DNA of 22,438 nucleotides from Candidatus Thorarchaeota archaeon (GCA_016840385.1 JAEOSL010000053.1:1-22438), one strand, 5' to 3'; counted from the stretch's first letter, positions 14,990 to 22,438 are shown. Translations and numbers: made by a program. Notes: generated from the sequence alone by a model not told the origin.

Positions 14990-15043
14990 TGTGAAGGCGA
15001 CGTCATAGCCGGGCTAGACCACCGGCCCATGTGAATTGGTTTT

Positions 15044-15063
15044 GGATATATGTTGGTTATAAG
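15044..15063. promoter_or_regulatory. Back-to-back TATA elements for tRNA-Val and eL38
   Basis: GGATATATG and GGTTATAAG lie between the leftward tRNA and the rightward eL38 gene. Read on the minus strand they place a box A 20-31 bases before the tRNA. On the plus strand they would start an eL38 transcript near 15085 with a leader of about 170 bases that includes the tRNA 3' remnant. Confidence 0.4.
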
Positions 15064-15206
15064 AATGACGTTGAGTAGGATTAGAAATCGTTCCCTGCCC
15101 ACTGGATGATTTTAGAAAATGATCGATGGGCATCTATCGGGCATTCACAGCGTTAGAGTTATAACCCTATCAAATGACCTCCGATTCGGTTGCGCTGGAA
15201 GTTTCC

Positions 15207-15226
15207 GAATCTCGTCCGGCCCACCA
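15207..15226 (+). pseudogene. tRNA-Val 3' end remnant (T-loop to CCA)
   Basis: GAAT-CTCGT-CCGGCCC-ACCA corresponds to tRNA positions 57-73 plus CCA. No matching 5' part (acceptor GGGCCGG or T-stem ACGAG) lies upstream on this strand within reach. The natural partner by orientation is the truncated 5' piece at 12153-12210. Their acceptor strands pair perfectly, but the T-stems pair poorly (GCTGG against CTCGT: three good or wobble positions around one U/C mismatch). Its last 19 bases are identical to the 3' end of the complete tRNA at 14868-15028. It lies 28 bases before eL38. Confidence 0.8.
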
Positions 15227-15253
15227 CCAAAATTCAAACAAAGGGGTATTTCA

Positions 15254-15469
15254 ATGCCAAAACAAATCTACGATGTCGAAAAATTCCTCGAAATGACTGA
15301 GGATGCAGTGGAGTGTCGTGTAAAGAGAGCCAGTGGCAATGTGAAGCTCAAGCTCCGCACAACCAGATACCTCTATACAATTGTTCTTGAACCCCAAAAG
15401 GCTGAAGAGGTTCTACAACAGGTCAAGTGCCAGATTGTAGAAGCTAGATCAGAAACAGAAGAAGTTTAG
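15254..15469 (+). CDS. rpl38e: Large-subunit ribosomal protein eL38
   Basis: The 71-residue product MPKQIYDVEKFLEMTEDAVE... with the core VKLKLRTTRYLYTIVL is a clear eL38, a eukaryote-type ribosomal protein found in TACK and Asgard archaea but absent from most Euryarchaeota. The ATG at 15254 is chosen from the family start; the frame remains open to 15119, but that extension runs through the tRNA remnant. Its stop overlaps the stop of the leftward RNase gene by four bases. Confidence 0.95.
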   Translation: MPKQIYDVEKFLEMTEDAVECRVKRASGNVKLKLRTTRYLYTIVLEPQKAEEVLQQVKCQIVEARSETEEV

Positions 15470-16731
15470 ATTTCGACTGTTTCATTTAGCTCTCCAACTT
15501 GGGCTTTACGTCCTTTCTTCTCTAATTTTTCTGCAAGAACTTCACATGATTCTGATTCACCATGAACTGTATAGAATTCAGGTTCACCGGGTATTTTCAG
15601 TAGGAAATCAAACATTCCTCTTGAATCAGAATGTGATGATAGATGGTGCTGGCGGATATCCGCAGTCACCTCAAATTCACGATTACCTACAACTACTTTT
15701 CCAGTAGCGAGAAGCTCTGCTCCAGGTGTTCCAGGAATCTGATAACTCACGAAGATGATGGAGTTCTTTGGATTATCATGCATCATCTTGAAGTAGAGAT
15801 GTGATGCTCCACCTTTGAGCATGCCAGCAGGGGAGATTATGATTCCACCTTTCTTGACTGCTTGTGTTCGGTCTCGGCTTTCACGAACGGTGATTGAGCG
15901 GCTTACGGCTCTTTGGAATGCCTTCGGGCTCTGGAGATAATGTGGATGTCGTATTAGTATATCATTCACGGCCCTTGCCATTCCATCAACATAGATGGGA
16001 TATTTTCGTGGAATATTACTCTGTTCTAGGATGATCATGATTTCCTGACTTCTACCAACTCCAAATGCAGGAATTAGAGCAGAGCCACCTCGTTCAAGGG
16101 TTTCCAATACCGTATCGATAAGACCCTGTTCTGTCGATTCCCTAGGAGGGTTAATTCTACGTGCGTATGTGCTCTCGGTGACCACAACATCGTGTTTGGG
16201 TAGGTTCTTTCGAGCTCCGGGATTTAGCATAGACTCTGTAGCATTAAAGTCACCAGTAAATAGAATTCTCTTACCATTCACTCTAATCGATACCATTGAG
16301 CTACCAGGAATATGTCCTGCATTGAACAAAGTCAGTTCAAAGGGCGTACCTAATGGTGTAGTTTCTTCATAGGAGGTAGCCTGACAATTTCTTCGTACCA
16401 ATGCAATATCTTTCGAATCATAAGGTACTTTTCCGCGAGATATCTTGAGCATGTCCCTAAGAAGGAGTTGGCTTAGATCTCTCGTTGCTGGAGTACAGAA
16501 TAGTGATGCATCTGATTCTCGAAGAATTTTAGGTATTCCTCCAGAATGGTCAAGATGAGCATGTGTGATAATAGCGCCCTGAAGATCCTCTGTAGGAATC
16601 ATATCAGGAAAAGAGGGTGGATTTGTGAACTTGACACCATAGTCCACAAGAACACTTTCGTTTTTCTCCTCAAGATAAAATCCTGATCGGCCTACTTCTC
16701 TACACGAGCCTAAAAATGTAAGTTGTGCCAT
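15466..16731 (-). CDS. Beta-CASP metallo-beta-lactamase ribonuclease, aCPSF2 type
   Basis: This 421-residue protein has the metallo-beta-lactamase signature THAHLDHSGG (H57, H59, D61, H62), the later metal ligands H140 (NAGHIPGSS) and D161 (FTGDFN), motif A (VTEST, E186), and C-terminal beta-CASP motifs including RQHHLSSHSDSRG and YTVHGE. All ligands appear intact, so it should be an active RNA endo- or exonuclease for processing or decay. It lacks the N-terminal KH domains of aCPSF1 (about 640 residues), which points to aCPSF2. It converges with eL38, with stop codons overlapping. Confidence 0.92.
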   Translation of the reverse strand: MAQLTFLGSCREVGRSGFYLEEKNESVLVDYGVKFTNPPSFPDMIPTEDLQGAIITHAHLDHSGGIPKILRESDASLFCTPATRDLSQLLLRDMLKISRGKVPYDSKDIALVRRNCQATSYEETTPLGTPFELTLFNAGHIPGSSMVSIRVNGKRILFTGDFNATESMLNPGARKNLPKHDVVVTESTYARRINPPRESTEQGLIDTVLETLERGGSALIPAFGVGRSQEIMIILEQSNIPRKYPIYVDGMARAVNDILIRHPHYLQSPKAFQRAVSRSITVRESRDRTQAVKKGGIIISPAGMLKGGASHLYFKMMHDNPKNSIIFVSYQIPGTPGAELLATGKVVVGNREFEVTADIRQHHLSSHSDSRGMFDFLLKIPGEPEFYTVHGESESCEVLAEKLEKKGRKAQVGELNETVEI

Positions 16732-16922
16732 TTATTGTTACTTCCTTTCGCTTGCCTTTGCGTGTAGAAGAAAAGGTTTTCCTAATAGCGTAATAATTAG
16801 CAAACATGTTAATCTTTAAGATATCTAATATAATTAGATGATTGATTACAAAACGAAATCTATATCAGATGACCCCGTATCGTTCCTGTGAAAATCTACA
16901 GTTGTAGGCGGAGAGACGTCGG
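16732..16922. promoter_or_regulatory. Divergent promoter region of the RNase and Alba
   Basis: The 191-base gap is AT-rich. For Alba, AATCTATATC (16857-16866) is a reasonable box A, leaving a leader of about 35 bases with GGCGGAGAG before the GTG. The palindromic stretch CTAATATAATTAG (16825-16837) is a second candidate and could serve either direction. Confidence 0.4.
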
Positions 16923-17258
16923 GTGACGGAGGAAAACACTGGCAAAACATCCAGCAGTAAGAAAGAGGAAAAAACACTGCGGGATAGCACTGGCATGGAT
17001 TGCATACTGGTAGGAAGTAAGAATGTCATGTCCTATGTCTTGGCCTGTGTCACATTGTTCAACAAAGGGTCAAATGAAGTTGTCATTAAGGCAAGGGGCC
17101 GACTAATCAGTCGAGCCGTAGATGTCGCAGAGATTACACGTCACAGGTTCATAGAAGGTCTCGCTGTAAAAGCCATCGTGATTGATACTACCACTGTAAA
17201 AACTGACAAGGGCAGTGACCTTAACGTGTCAACAATTGACATTACTCTTGCCAAATAG
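16923..17258 (+). CDS. albA: DNA/RNA-binding protein Alba
   Basis: The product starts at GTG and has a 25-residue charged, disordered extension before the Alba fold: [20 protein letters not shown], with K33 at the position of the acetylatable DNA-contacting lysine of Sulfolobus Alba, then [24 protein letters not shown] and a C-terminal strand [10 protein letters not shown]. Alba coats DNA and binds RNA as a dimer. Its 111 residues are slightly longer than usual because of the extension. Confidence 0.95.
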   Translation: MTEENTGKTSSSKKEEKTLRDSTGMDCILVGSKNVMSYVLACVTLFNKGSNEVVIKARGRLISRAVDVAEITRHRFIEGLAVKAIVIDTTTVKTDKGSDLNVSTIDITLAK

Positions 17259-17301
17259 ACACACCTATAATGCCTCGCCCGAGGTCCAGCCTGCGCTGTG
17301 A

Positions 17302-17310
17302 CTTTTAAAA
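17302..17310 (+). promoter_or_regulatory. Box A of a probably leaderless gene
   Basis: CTTTTAAAA is centred about 21-24 bases before the ATG at 17327, which is the usual box A to transcription start distance. The mRNA would begin at or very near the start codon. Confidence 0.55.
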
Positions 17311-17326
17311 TCGCGAGGATGAGCAA

Positions 17327-17911
17327 ATGCGACTACCGGTCTGTAACTTCGACATAGAATCCGACATGTTGTGTCCAAATTGCCAAGCTAAGCTTGATCG
17401 TGGAGAAATTACTGAATTTGATATTCAATTTAGCAAGTGGTTACTTGAGAAAGAAAAGCAGTATCCAAGTCTAGAAAGTTTAGTCCTGCGAAAAGCGGCT
17501 AGGACTGGCACTAACCTAATTCTTGTTGTGAATAAGAAGAACAAGGATACACTGCTTGCTGATGAAGCACTGGTGCAAGAAATGACTCAAGAATACGGAG
17601 AACCTATCATAGTCGAAGGTGCTCCAAAACTGCGTCGAATAGTACGAGAGTTCATTGCTCCCGCTAACGAGGTCGGTGTGAATAGTCTTTGGTCTGCAGA
17701 TGGTACAAAGGAAAACATCGTCATGCTTCGTGAAGAGGACCGTGAACGTATCAAGTATAACAAGGATGAACTACGAGAGATAATCTCTGCAATTATGGGA
17801 GAATCAGTACTCTTTGAGTATCAGGAAGATCGAAGACATCTAAAGGAAGAAATTGAGAAACCTGATGAGTTTGATGAGAAGATGAAAGAAATAGGTGAAA
17901 GACGTTTCTGA
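17327..17911 (+). CDS. NusA-like KH-domain RNA-binding protein
   Basis: The N-terminus MRLPVCNFDIESDMLCPNCQ holds C6, C16 and C19 of a small metal site. Next comes a helical segment ITEFDIQFSKWLLEKEKQYP, then a KH-like region (about 60-125) ending in APANEVGVNSLWSADGTKE. I recognise this as the archaeal family often annotated as NusA-related transcription elongation factor, thought to bind RNA near RNA polymerase or ribosomes. The central KH loop seems divergent (NKKNKDTLL where a GxxG would be expected). It converges with truD, four bases apart. Confidence 0.8.
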   Translation: MRLPVCNFDIESDMLCPNCQAKLDRGEITEFDIQFSKWLLEKEKQYPSLESLVLRKAARTGTNLILVVNKKNKDTLLADEALVQEMTQEYGEPIIVEGAPKLRRIVREFIAPANEVGVNSLWSADGTKENIVMLREEDRERIKYNKDELREIISAIMGESVLFEYQEDRRHLKEEIEKPDEFDEKMKEIGERRF

Positions 17912-17915
17912 GTGC

Positions 17916-19256
17916 CTATATTCGATTGATTGGATGATTCTTCATTAACTCGCGTAGTACTACTGTAGCATATGATCCTTTTCTCAAACTGAATTTCACT
18001 AAGAGACCCTCGTCCTGTATTGAGGCGTCCCAATCAGGCAAAGTGATTGAGGTTCGATGGAATCCTCCGGGAGCATCAATAGACCTCATTTGTGAATCTC
18101 TGAAGTCTTTGAGAGTAATTTCTTCAGATTTCAAAATCTCTTTCAACATTTCCGATTGTTTCGTAGGGGGAAGGCGAGTACCATATCCAGGAGATGGCAA
18201 GGCTAATGCATATTCCATCTCTGAAACTTGTCGCCTACGTTCTTCCAAAGTTGATTCTGTCACATATAGCCAAGAATCTGGACCCGATTGTATTTCATTT
18301 AAGGCAAGCAAGAAATCACCAGGTTCTGGAATCACATATGACATTCCACTCTTAACACGAGCACTCAGTAAATGATTGAAAAGAAATGATTGATACGCGT
18401 GAACCATTAGAGTAAGGATTCTTGGTGGAATTCGTGTTACTGCTCGCTTGAACTCGTCAGGATGTTTCATGAGTTCATACATGACAGTTCGTTCATAATG
18501 CAAATCTTTAGGAAACACTTCGATGATTTTCTCGGTAGGTGTCAAACTATCTGCAAGCTCTACTCTAGCATCAAGAAGTTCTTGGTTTTCATATTCACCA
18601 GGCATACAAAGAATCGTTCTGATCATTCCTTCAAAATCTCGCTCGATAAGATGTTTTCCTGCAATATGGGTATTAGGTCGTGCAATTCCAAAACGTTGAA
18701 TGCCAAAGTAGTTGAGAAGAGGTGTAGATCGAACTTCTTCTGAAATTTCTAGTGCTTCATCCAATGATACATCCAAATCTCGAAGTAAGATTGAAAATCT
18801 ATTTCCCAAGAGGTCTCCAATTTGCACAAGTTTTTTCGAATATTGAATGTCACGTATCTCTATATTCGTTAGCTCCAATGTTCCCAATCCACTTGCAGCT
18901 CGTGTTGGAGCAGTCATTCTCTGAACAGTAACAGCACGTTTGTCCTTAAGACCTGCATAACTTACTAGATTTCGTGGTAACCTCAATGAAGAAGCAATGA
19001 TTGTGGACGCATCCATTGTGGAGAATCCCATCTTCTGAACGGTGAAAGAAACATACTTCTTCTTCTTGCCTTCAAGAGTTGGTTCTCCAGGTGGCTGATT
19101 CGACCATTCTTTGAATGATAGAATTTCGTTATCGGTTGTTATCTCTTCAACAAGAAAATCTTCGTATCTCTTTTTGAGTCTTCCACCAAAACCTTCACAA
19201 TCTGTTGAGTAAAGCTCCATCCCTACTGTCTTTTCTAATGGATGAGCTTCTTTCAA
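17916..19256 (-). CDS. truD: tRNA pseudouridine(13) synthase TruD
   Basis: TruD makes pseudouridine at position 13 in the tRNA D-arm. The active-site motif VSYAGLKDKRAVT places the catalytic aspartate at D105, and NYFGIQRFG matches the second conserved family motif. The N-terminal GFGGRLKKRYEDFLVEEI is typical. Its 446 residues are normal for the archaeal form with its inserted domain. It follows pth2 by ten bases and is probably co-transcribed. Confidence 0.96.
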   Translation of the reverse strand: MKEAHPLEKTVGMELYSTDCEGFGGRLKKRYEDFLVEEITTDNEILSFKEWSNQPPGEPTLEGKKKKYVSFTVQKMGFSTMDASTIIASSLRLPRNLVSYAGLKDKRAVTVQRMTAPTRAASGLGTLELTNIEIRDIQYSKKLVQIGDLLGNRFSILLRDLDVSLDEALEISEEVRSTPLLNYFGIQRFGIARPNTHIAGKHLIERDFEGMIRTILCMPGEYENQELLDARVELADSLTPTEKIIEVFPKDLHYERTVMYELMKHPDEFKRAVTRIPPRILTLMVHAYQSFLFNHLLSARVKSGMSYVIPEPGDFLLALNEIQSGPDSWLYVTESTLEERRRQVSEMEYALALPSPGYGTRLPPTKQSEMLKEILKSEEITLKDFRDSQMRSIDAPGGFHRTSITLPDWDASIQDEGLLVKFSLRKGSYATVVLRELMKNHPINRI

Positions 19257-19266
19257 TGAAATCCCC

Positions 19267-19638
19267 CTATAGTAATTTCAATTCCTTCGTGACTTCATCA
19301 ATAGCATCAACCTTTGCTGGTCCGATGCCAATCACTGTTAGCGTTCCGGGGGGTAGTTCAGTCATCCCAGCATCACGGATGATAGCATGTGGAAGGCTAT
19401 GCGTAATAGCCTGTTTCCTCAATTCCATAATCTTTTCTTCAGAGGTCACTTTAACTGCTACTTTCTTCTGACCCTCTCTCATCCATGCACGCCATTCTTC
19501 TTGTTTGGTAACTCGAGCTCTCTCTGCAGAACTTATCGCACCATGAGCAACCTGAACAGCTGTCTTTCCTTTGCTCATGCCCAGGTCAGTTCGCACAGCA
19601 ATGACCTGTTTGTACTTGAAATTCCTTGCTGATATCAT
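19267..19638 (-). CDS. pth2: Peptidyl-tRNA hydrolase, Pth2 type
   Basis: Pth2 releases peptides from peptidyl-tRNA dropped by ribosomes. The 123-residue product has KQVIAVRTDLGMSKGKTAVQVAHGA (family-specific, with the catalytic-region lysine and histidine), then TELPPGTLTVIGIGPAKVDAIDEVT at the C-terminus. This is the archaeal/eukaryotic enzyme, unrelated to bacterial Pth. It is the first gene of a leftward pair with truD. Confidence 0.97.
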   Translation of the reverse strand: MISARNFKYKQVIAVRTDLGMSKGKTAVQVAHGAISSAERARVTKQEEWRAWMREGQKKVAVKVTSEEKIMELRKQAITHSLPHAIIRDAGMTELPPGTLTVIGIGPAKVDAIDEVTKELKLL

Positions 19639-19668
19639 TAGAGCTCGATTGCTTCTTCTGAGGTGATA

Positions 19669-19677
19669 GTTAAAAAC
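19669..19677 (+). promoter_or_regulatory. Box A of the geranylgeranyl reductase gene
   Basis: GTTAAAAAC lies about 24 bases before the ATG at 19697, so the mRNA would begin near that codon and carry GGAG just before the second ATG at 19709. Confidence 0.45.
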
Positions 19678-19708
19678 GTGCGTTCATCTCCATAGAATGG
19701 AGATTATT

Positions 19709-20911
19709 ATGAACCATGATGCTATTGTCATTGGCGCAGGACCGGCAGGTCTTCTTGCAGCTAATGAGATAGCTAAGAGAGGGTATACAGTTCAGGTATT
19801 CGAAGAACACGAGGAAGTTGGCAAACCTGACCACTGCGCTGGGCTATTGAGTACTTCAGGATTGAAACGGTTAGGAATTACTTTGCCAAAAGAGATCATT
19901 CAGAACACTGTCATGGGTGCTAGAATTTATTCTCCTGCAGGACATTCTATAACGATAAAGCGGGGGAAAAGAGAAGCTAACGTTGTTGATAGGAAAAAGT
20001 TTGATGCATGGCTTGCCTCTAAAGCCATTGATTCTGGTGCGGAAGTTACAACACAGGCAAAGGTCAAAGAGTTCGTTAGAAAACAGAGCAAAATCCAGAG
20101 CGTGCGAGTTAGTACTGAAGGAGATGATGAGTATAGTGCAAGAACATTTGTGATTGCAGAGGGTTCTCGATGTCGTCTTTCAGGGAGTGTCGGTTTCCCA
20201 GTTGTCCAGAGATCAAACAAATACCCTGCATATCAGTACGAAGTTTCTGGAGTAGATATTGACGAAAACATTGTAGAAATGTTCTATGGAAAACAGGTCG
20301 CACCAGGTTTCTTTGCATGGATTATCCCGCTCGGTGAAAAAAGAGCCAGAATTGGATTGGCTGCTCGAAATAAGTCAAAGATTCGGCTTAATGCTCTGAT
20401 GCGTCATCATAATATCATCTCTGAAAGAATGAAGGGAATGAAGATAGAACGTTCACTTGGAGGAATTGTGCTGGTAGGAATGCCAATATCCAAGATGACG
20501 ATGGAAAATGTTGTAGCCGTCGGGGATACCGCAGGAATAGTGAAAGCAACCACAGGAGGAGGCGTGGTCTTAGGGGGGATGACTGCAAGGGTAGCAGGGA
20601 AGATTGTTGCAGATTCATTATCAACTGATGGATTTTCAGGGAAGTCACTTTCTCAATTCGATGGAAAATGTAAGGCAATGGTCTTCAATGAACTGCGGAT
20701 GATGTATTTGGCACAAATGGCATTGACTTCCCTAGATGACAAAGGACTAGATTCAGTTGTCAAAGATGCAGCCTCCAAGGGACTTCTTGATGTGGTCAAG
20801 AGTGAAGGTGATATGGACCTTCAGGGAAATGTGATCAAAAGACTGCTAAAGGACCCACGAATGATCTTGACTGGGCTTCGAGCAATTAGGTACATCAATC
20901 CGTTTTTATGA
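19709..20911 (+). CDS. Geranylgeranyl reductase family protein (archaeal lipid saturation)
   Basis: This FAD enzyme family reduces the double bonds of archaeal geranylgeranyl lipids in membrane synthesis. The N-terminus NHDAIVIGAGPAGLLAANEIAKRG is an FAD Rossmann motif, followed by FEEHEEVGKPDHCAGLLS with the family cysteine. VVAVGDTAGIVKATTGGGVVLGG is the second flavin-binding motif. I prefer the ATG at 19709, with GGAG six bases upstream; an in-frame ATG at 19697 would add four residues and is compatible with a leaderless start. The C-terminus lies 37 bases before the preferred Pus10 start, suggesting co-transcription. Confidence 0.92.
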   Translation: MNHDAIVIGAGPAGLLAANEIAKRGYTVQVFEEHEEVGKPDHCAGLLSTSGLKRLGITLPKEIIQNTVMGARIYSPAGHSITIKRGKREANVVDRKKFDAWLASKAIDSGAEVTTQAKVKEFVRKQSKIQSVRVSTEGDDEYSARTFVIAEGSRCRLSGSVGFPVVQRSNKYPAYQYEVSGVDIDENIVEMFYGKQVAPGFFAWIIPLGEKRARIGLAARNKSKIRLNALMRHHNIISERMKGMKIERSLGGIVLVGMPISKMTMENVVAVGDTAGIVKATTGGGVVLGGMTARVAGKIVADSLSTDGFSGKSLSQFDGKCKAMVFNELRMMYLAQMALTSLDDKGLDSVVKDAASKGLLDVVKSEGDMDLQGNVIKRLLKDPRMILTGLRAIRYINPFL

Positions 20912-20948
20912 CCATATGATGCTGACGAAATACCCAGAGGAAATCCAG

Positions 20949-22313
20949 ATGACTGACGCACAAGAGAATGGAGTATTGGTAACTGCTCAGAAGCTGATAG
21001 AACAGCATACACTCTGTGACAAATGTCTAGGTCGTCAATTTGCGTGGCTCAGTACGAATACAACTAACTATGACAGAGGACATTCTCTGAAACTTACCTT
21101 GTGTATGTCAGCAGATGCACAACTGAAATCTGGAAAGAAAGAGATTGGTAGTAATGCCTTACGATCGCTTGCGGGTAATGGTATGTTTGAGCCAGCGAGA
21201 ACTATTGCAGAGAAGAATGGCATCGAGTTTGAAAAGCAAGAAACTTGTTATCTTTGCACAATCGATGATGAATCGGTATTCGAGAAAATCCCATTAATTG
21301 CAGAAAGGATTGTTGGATTAGCAAAAGATATTGAGTTTGAATCATTTCTGGTTGGATCTATACCTCCTCCATTGCTTGCAGAACGTCAAGACGAATTGAG
21401 TGGTATCCATTCAATAATGCATGCGGAAACCCTGAAATCTCAATTAAATCGTGAACTTGGAATACAGCTTCATGAGTTATTACAGAAACCTGTTGAATTC
21501 ATGAAACCAGATGTAGTATTTGTTTATGCAATGGAATCAGATGAACTGAAGGTTCAGATCAATCCGGTATTCATCTTTGGAACATACAAGAAACTGGTCA
21601 GAGGAATTCCTCAAAGTAAATGGGACTGCAAGAAATGCAGGGGTAGAGGGTGCGATGAATGCAATGGAACGGGCCGCAAGTATCCAGATTCAATATCTGA
21701 ATATGTTGGAGTTCCTGCACAGAGTATTATTGATGGGTCCAGATTCAAGTTTCACGCTGCAGGAAGAGAAGATATTGATGTTCTCATGCTTGGGGATGGG
21801 CGACCTTTTGTTGTAGAAATAACAGAACCAAGGATAAGAACACCTGACCTTGAAGAGATTGCTAAGAGTATCAATAAGGAAGCAGAAGGAAAAATTGAGG
21901 TTTATAATCTAGTTCTCACTGATAGATTCAAACTCCAAAAGCTCAAGGAAGATGCCTCAACCAATGTAAAGGAGTATGAGGCACTTATTGAAACAGAGAA
22001 ACCTGTGACGGCTAAGGAACTAAAGAAAGTGGAGAAGGAGTTCAAAGGAGTAGAGATTGAACAGAGAACTCCTCATCGAGTTTCTCACAGACGGGCAGAT
22101 TTGGTGAGAAAGAAAGCAGTTCATGAGATATCTTTGAAGAAACATAAAGATGGACTTCTCAAAGCGACCTTCAAGGTTCAAGGCGGAACATACATCAAAG
22201 AATTGATCTCTGGAGATGAAGGGCGAACTATTCCATCGATAGCTGAGAAATTAGGAACTAGTTGTAAATGTGCGGAATTGAATGTCACTGCAATCTACAG
22301 TGAAAGCTCCTAG
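20949..22313 (+). CDS. pus10: tRNA pseudouridine(54/55) synthase Pus10
   Basis: Pus10 makes pseudouridine 54 and 55 in the tRNA T-loop of archaea. Counting from the upstream ATG at 20916, the protein has a zinc site C34/C37 (CDKC) with C111/C114 (CYLC), a THUMP-containing region, a Cys/Gly insert C238/C241/C246/C249, and the catalytic GREDIDVLMLGDGRPF with D288. RTPHRVSHRRADLVRKK near the C-terminus is also characteristic. The start at 20949 is chosen for GAGG about eight bases upstream; 20916 would add eleven residues. Pus10 must act on the arm that carries the T-loop intron in the tRNA-Val of this window. Confidence 0.95.
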   Translation: MTDAQENGVLVTAQKLIEQHTLCDKCLGRQFAWLSTNTTNYDRGHSLKLTLCMSADAQLKSGKKEIGSNALRSLAGNGMFEPARTIAEKNGIEFEKQETCYLCTIDDESVFEKIPLIAERIVGLAKDIEFESFLVGSIPPPLLAERQDELSGIHSIMHAETLKSQLNRELGIQLHELLQKPVEFMKPDVVFVYAMESDELKVQINPVFIFGTYKKLVRGIPQSKWDCKKCRGRGCDECNGTGRKYPDSISEYVGVPAQSIIDGSRFKFHAAGREDIDVLMLGDGRPFVVEITEPRIRTPDLEEIAKSINKEAEGKIEVYNLVLTDRFKLQKLKEDASTNVKEYEALIETEKPVTAKELKKVEKEFKGVEIEQRTPHRVSHRRADLVRKKAVHEISLKKHKDGLLKATFKVQGGTYIKELISGDEGRTIPSIAEKLGTSCKCAELNVTAIYSESS

Positions 22314-22314
22314 C

Positions 22315-22434
22315 ATGACCAGACTAACAAAAAGCATAGCTGTTGCGAAATGCTTAAGTGGCGAACCAAGAGGTCATGCTGGAACTCGGATGCAGTTCAG
22401 CCTAGGCAGAGCACCGAGTGGCAATAATTCGTAG
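22315..22434 (+). other. Possible 39-codon frame overlapping strong hairpins
   Basis: An ATG two bases after the Pus10 stop opens 39 codons (MTRLTKSIAVAKCLSGEPRG...). The same bases form AGCATGACC/GGTCATGCT (ends at 22312-22320 and 22373-22381), with AAGCAT/ATGCTT nested inside, then ACTCGG/CCGAGT. It is either a short gene or the leader or structured RNA of the next locus. I do not recognise it. Confidence 0.25.
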
Positions 22435-22438
22435 TGAT

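Larger units (their letters stand above)
14868..15028 (-). tRNA. tRNA-Val(CAC) with two introns and encoded CCA
   Basis: Removing two introns gives a perfect tRNA: acceptor GGGCCGG/CCGGCCC, D-arm GTC/GAC, anticodon stem TCGCC/GGCGA, loop TTCACAC (anticodon CAC), variable ATATC, T-stem ACGAG/CTCGT, T-loop TTCAAAT, discriminator A and a genomic CCA. The first intron (14936-14989) is at the canonical 37/38 site, the second (14888-14916) interrupts the T-loop. The T-stem pairs fully only across the second intron, which is strong internal proof. Upstream, CTTATAACC (centre about 31 bases before the 5' end) can be its box A, shared back to back with the eL38 promoter. Confidence 0.93.
12211..15206. 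mobile_element. About 3-kb insertion inside a tRNA-Val T-loop
   Basis: The two outer tRNA-Val pieces (12153-12210 and 15207-15226) together would give a tRNA of normal length with the T-loop TTC+GAAT, so the intervening 2,996 bases sit exactly between tRNA positions 56 and 57. The segment contains a winged-helix gene, several small zinc-binding genes, an HNH-type gene, a probable structured RNA and a complete tRNA-Val in the opposite direction. No integrase is recognisable. Weak complementary ends (GAGATTC at 12215-12221, GAATCTC at 15207-15213) are visible. It may be an integrated element or a rearrangement. Confidence 0.5.

Noticed and set aside
15127..15226. A complete tRNA on the plus strand ending at 15226, using TTCACA near 15144 as anticodon loop
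   Set aside because: No anticodon stem forms around it, there is no GGGCCGG acceptor strand and no T-stem strand pairing with CTCGT.
12153..15226. The two outer tRNA pieces as a working split tRNA
   Set aside because: Not the preferred reading: the T-stem strands GCTGG and CTCGT pair poorly and the flanks of the two pieces lack the long complementarity seen in known split tRNAs. It stays open in the findings.
15119..15253. N-terminal extension of eL38
   Set aside because: The extension runs through the tRNA-Val remnant and is not part of the eL38 family; the ATG at 15254 gives the standard length.

Overview
The window looks like a chromosomal segment of an archaeon, most likely an Asgard or TACK lineage. 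The gene set is archaeal/eukaryote-like: eL40, eL38, Alba, Pth2, TruD, Pus10, a beta-CASP RNase of the aCPSF2 type and a geranylgeranyl reductase. Box A (TATA) promoters, GTG/TTG starts and intron-containing tRNAs fit. eL38 argues against most Euryarchaeota. The exact phylum cannot be decided from sequence reading alone.

Region 1 (1-5728) is a two-gene divergent cassette. A very large open frame runs leftward off the window edge (at least 1,124 codons) and carries a PD-(D/E)XK nuclease core. Opposite it, across a 188-base shared promoter region, lies a 721-residue RuvC nuclease of the TnpB/Cas12 superfamily with all catalytic residues and its zinc ribbon intact. No CRISPR array, transposase gene or adaptation gene is visible. 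This pair is the best candidate for an undescribed system.

Region 2 (5826-9724) holds an orphan ABC-2-like permease and a helicase-like protein whose ATPase motifs have decayed but which has acquired a SWIM zinc finger. Region 3 (9798-11813) is the succinate-CoA ligase pair sucCD.

Region 4 (11970-15469) is the most rearranged part. eL40 is followed by the 5' part of a tRNA-Val(CAC) that stops after T-loop position 56. The matching 3' end reappears about 3 kb later, just before eL38. Between them lie a winged-helix gene, a 43-residue protein with four CxxC motifs and a strong terminator, a probable structured RNA, a membrane zinc-ribbon protein, three tightly spaced small genes (two zinc-binding proteins and an HNH-type protein), and a complete tRNA-Val(CAC) on the opposite strand. 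That tRNA has two introns: a canonical one in the anticodon loop and a rare one in the T-loop, at the same position where the outer tRNA is broken.

Region 5 (15466-22438) is conserved information-processing and lipid housekeeping: aCPSF2 RNase, Alba, a NusA-like KH protein, TruD and Pth2 in one operon, geranylgeranyl reductase and Pus10. Two of these, TruD and Pus10, modify tRNA; Pus10 acts on the T-loop, the arm that is interrupted in both tRNA-Val loci here.
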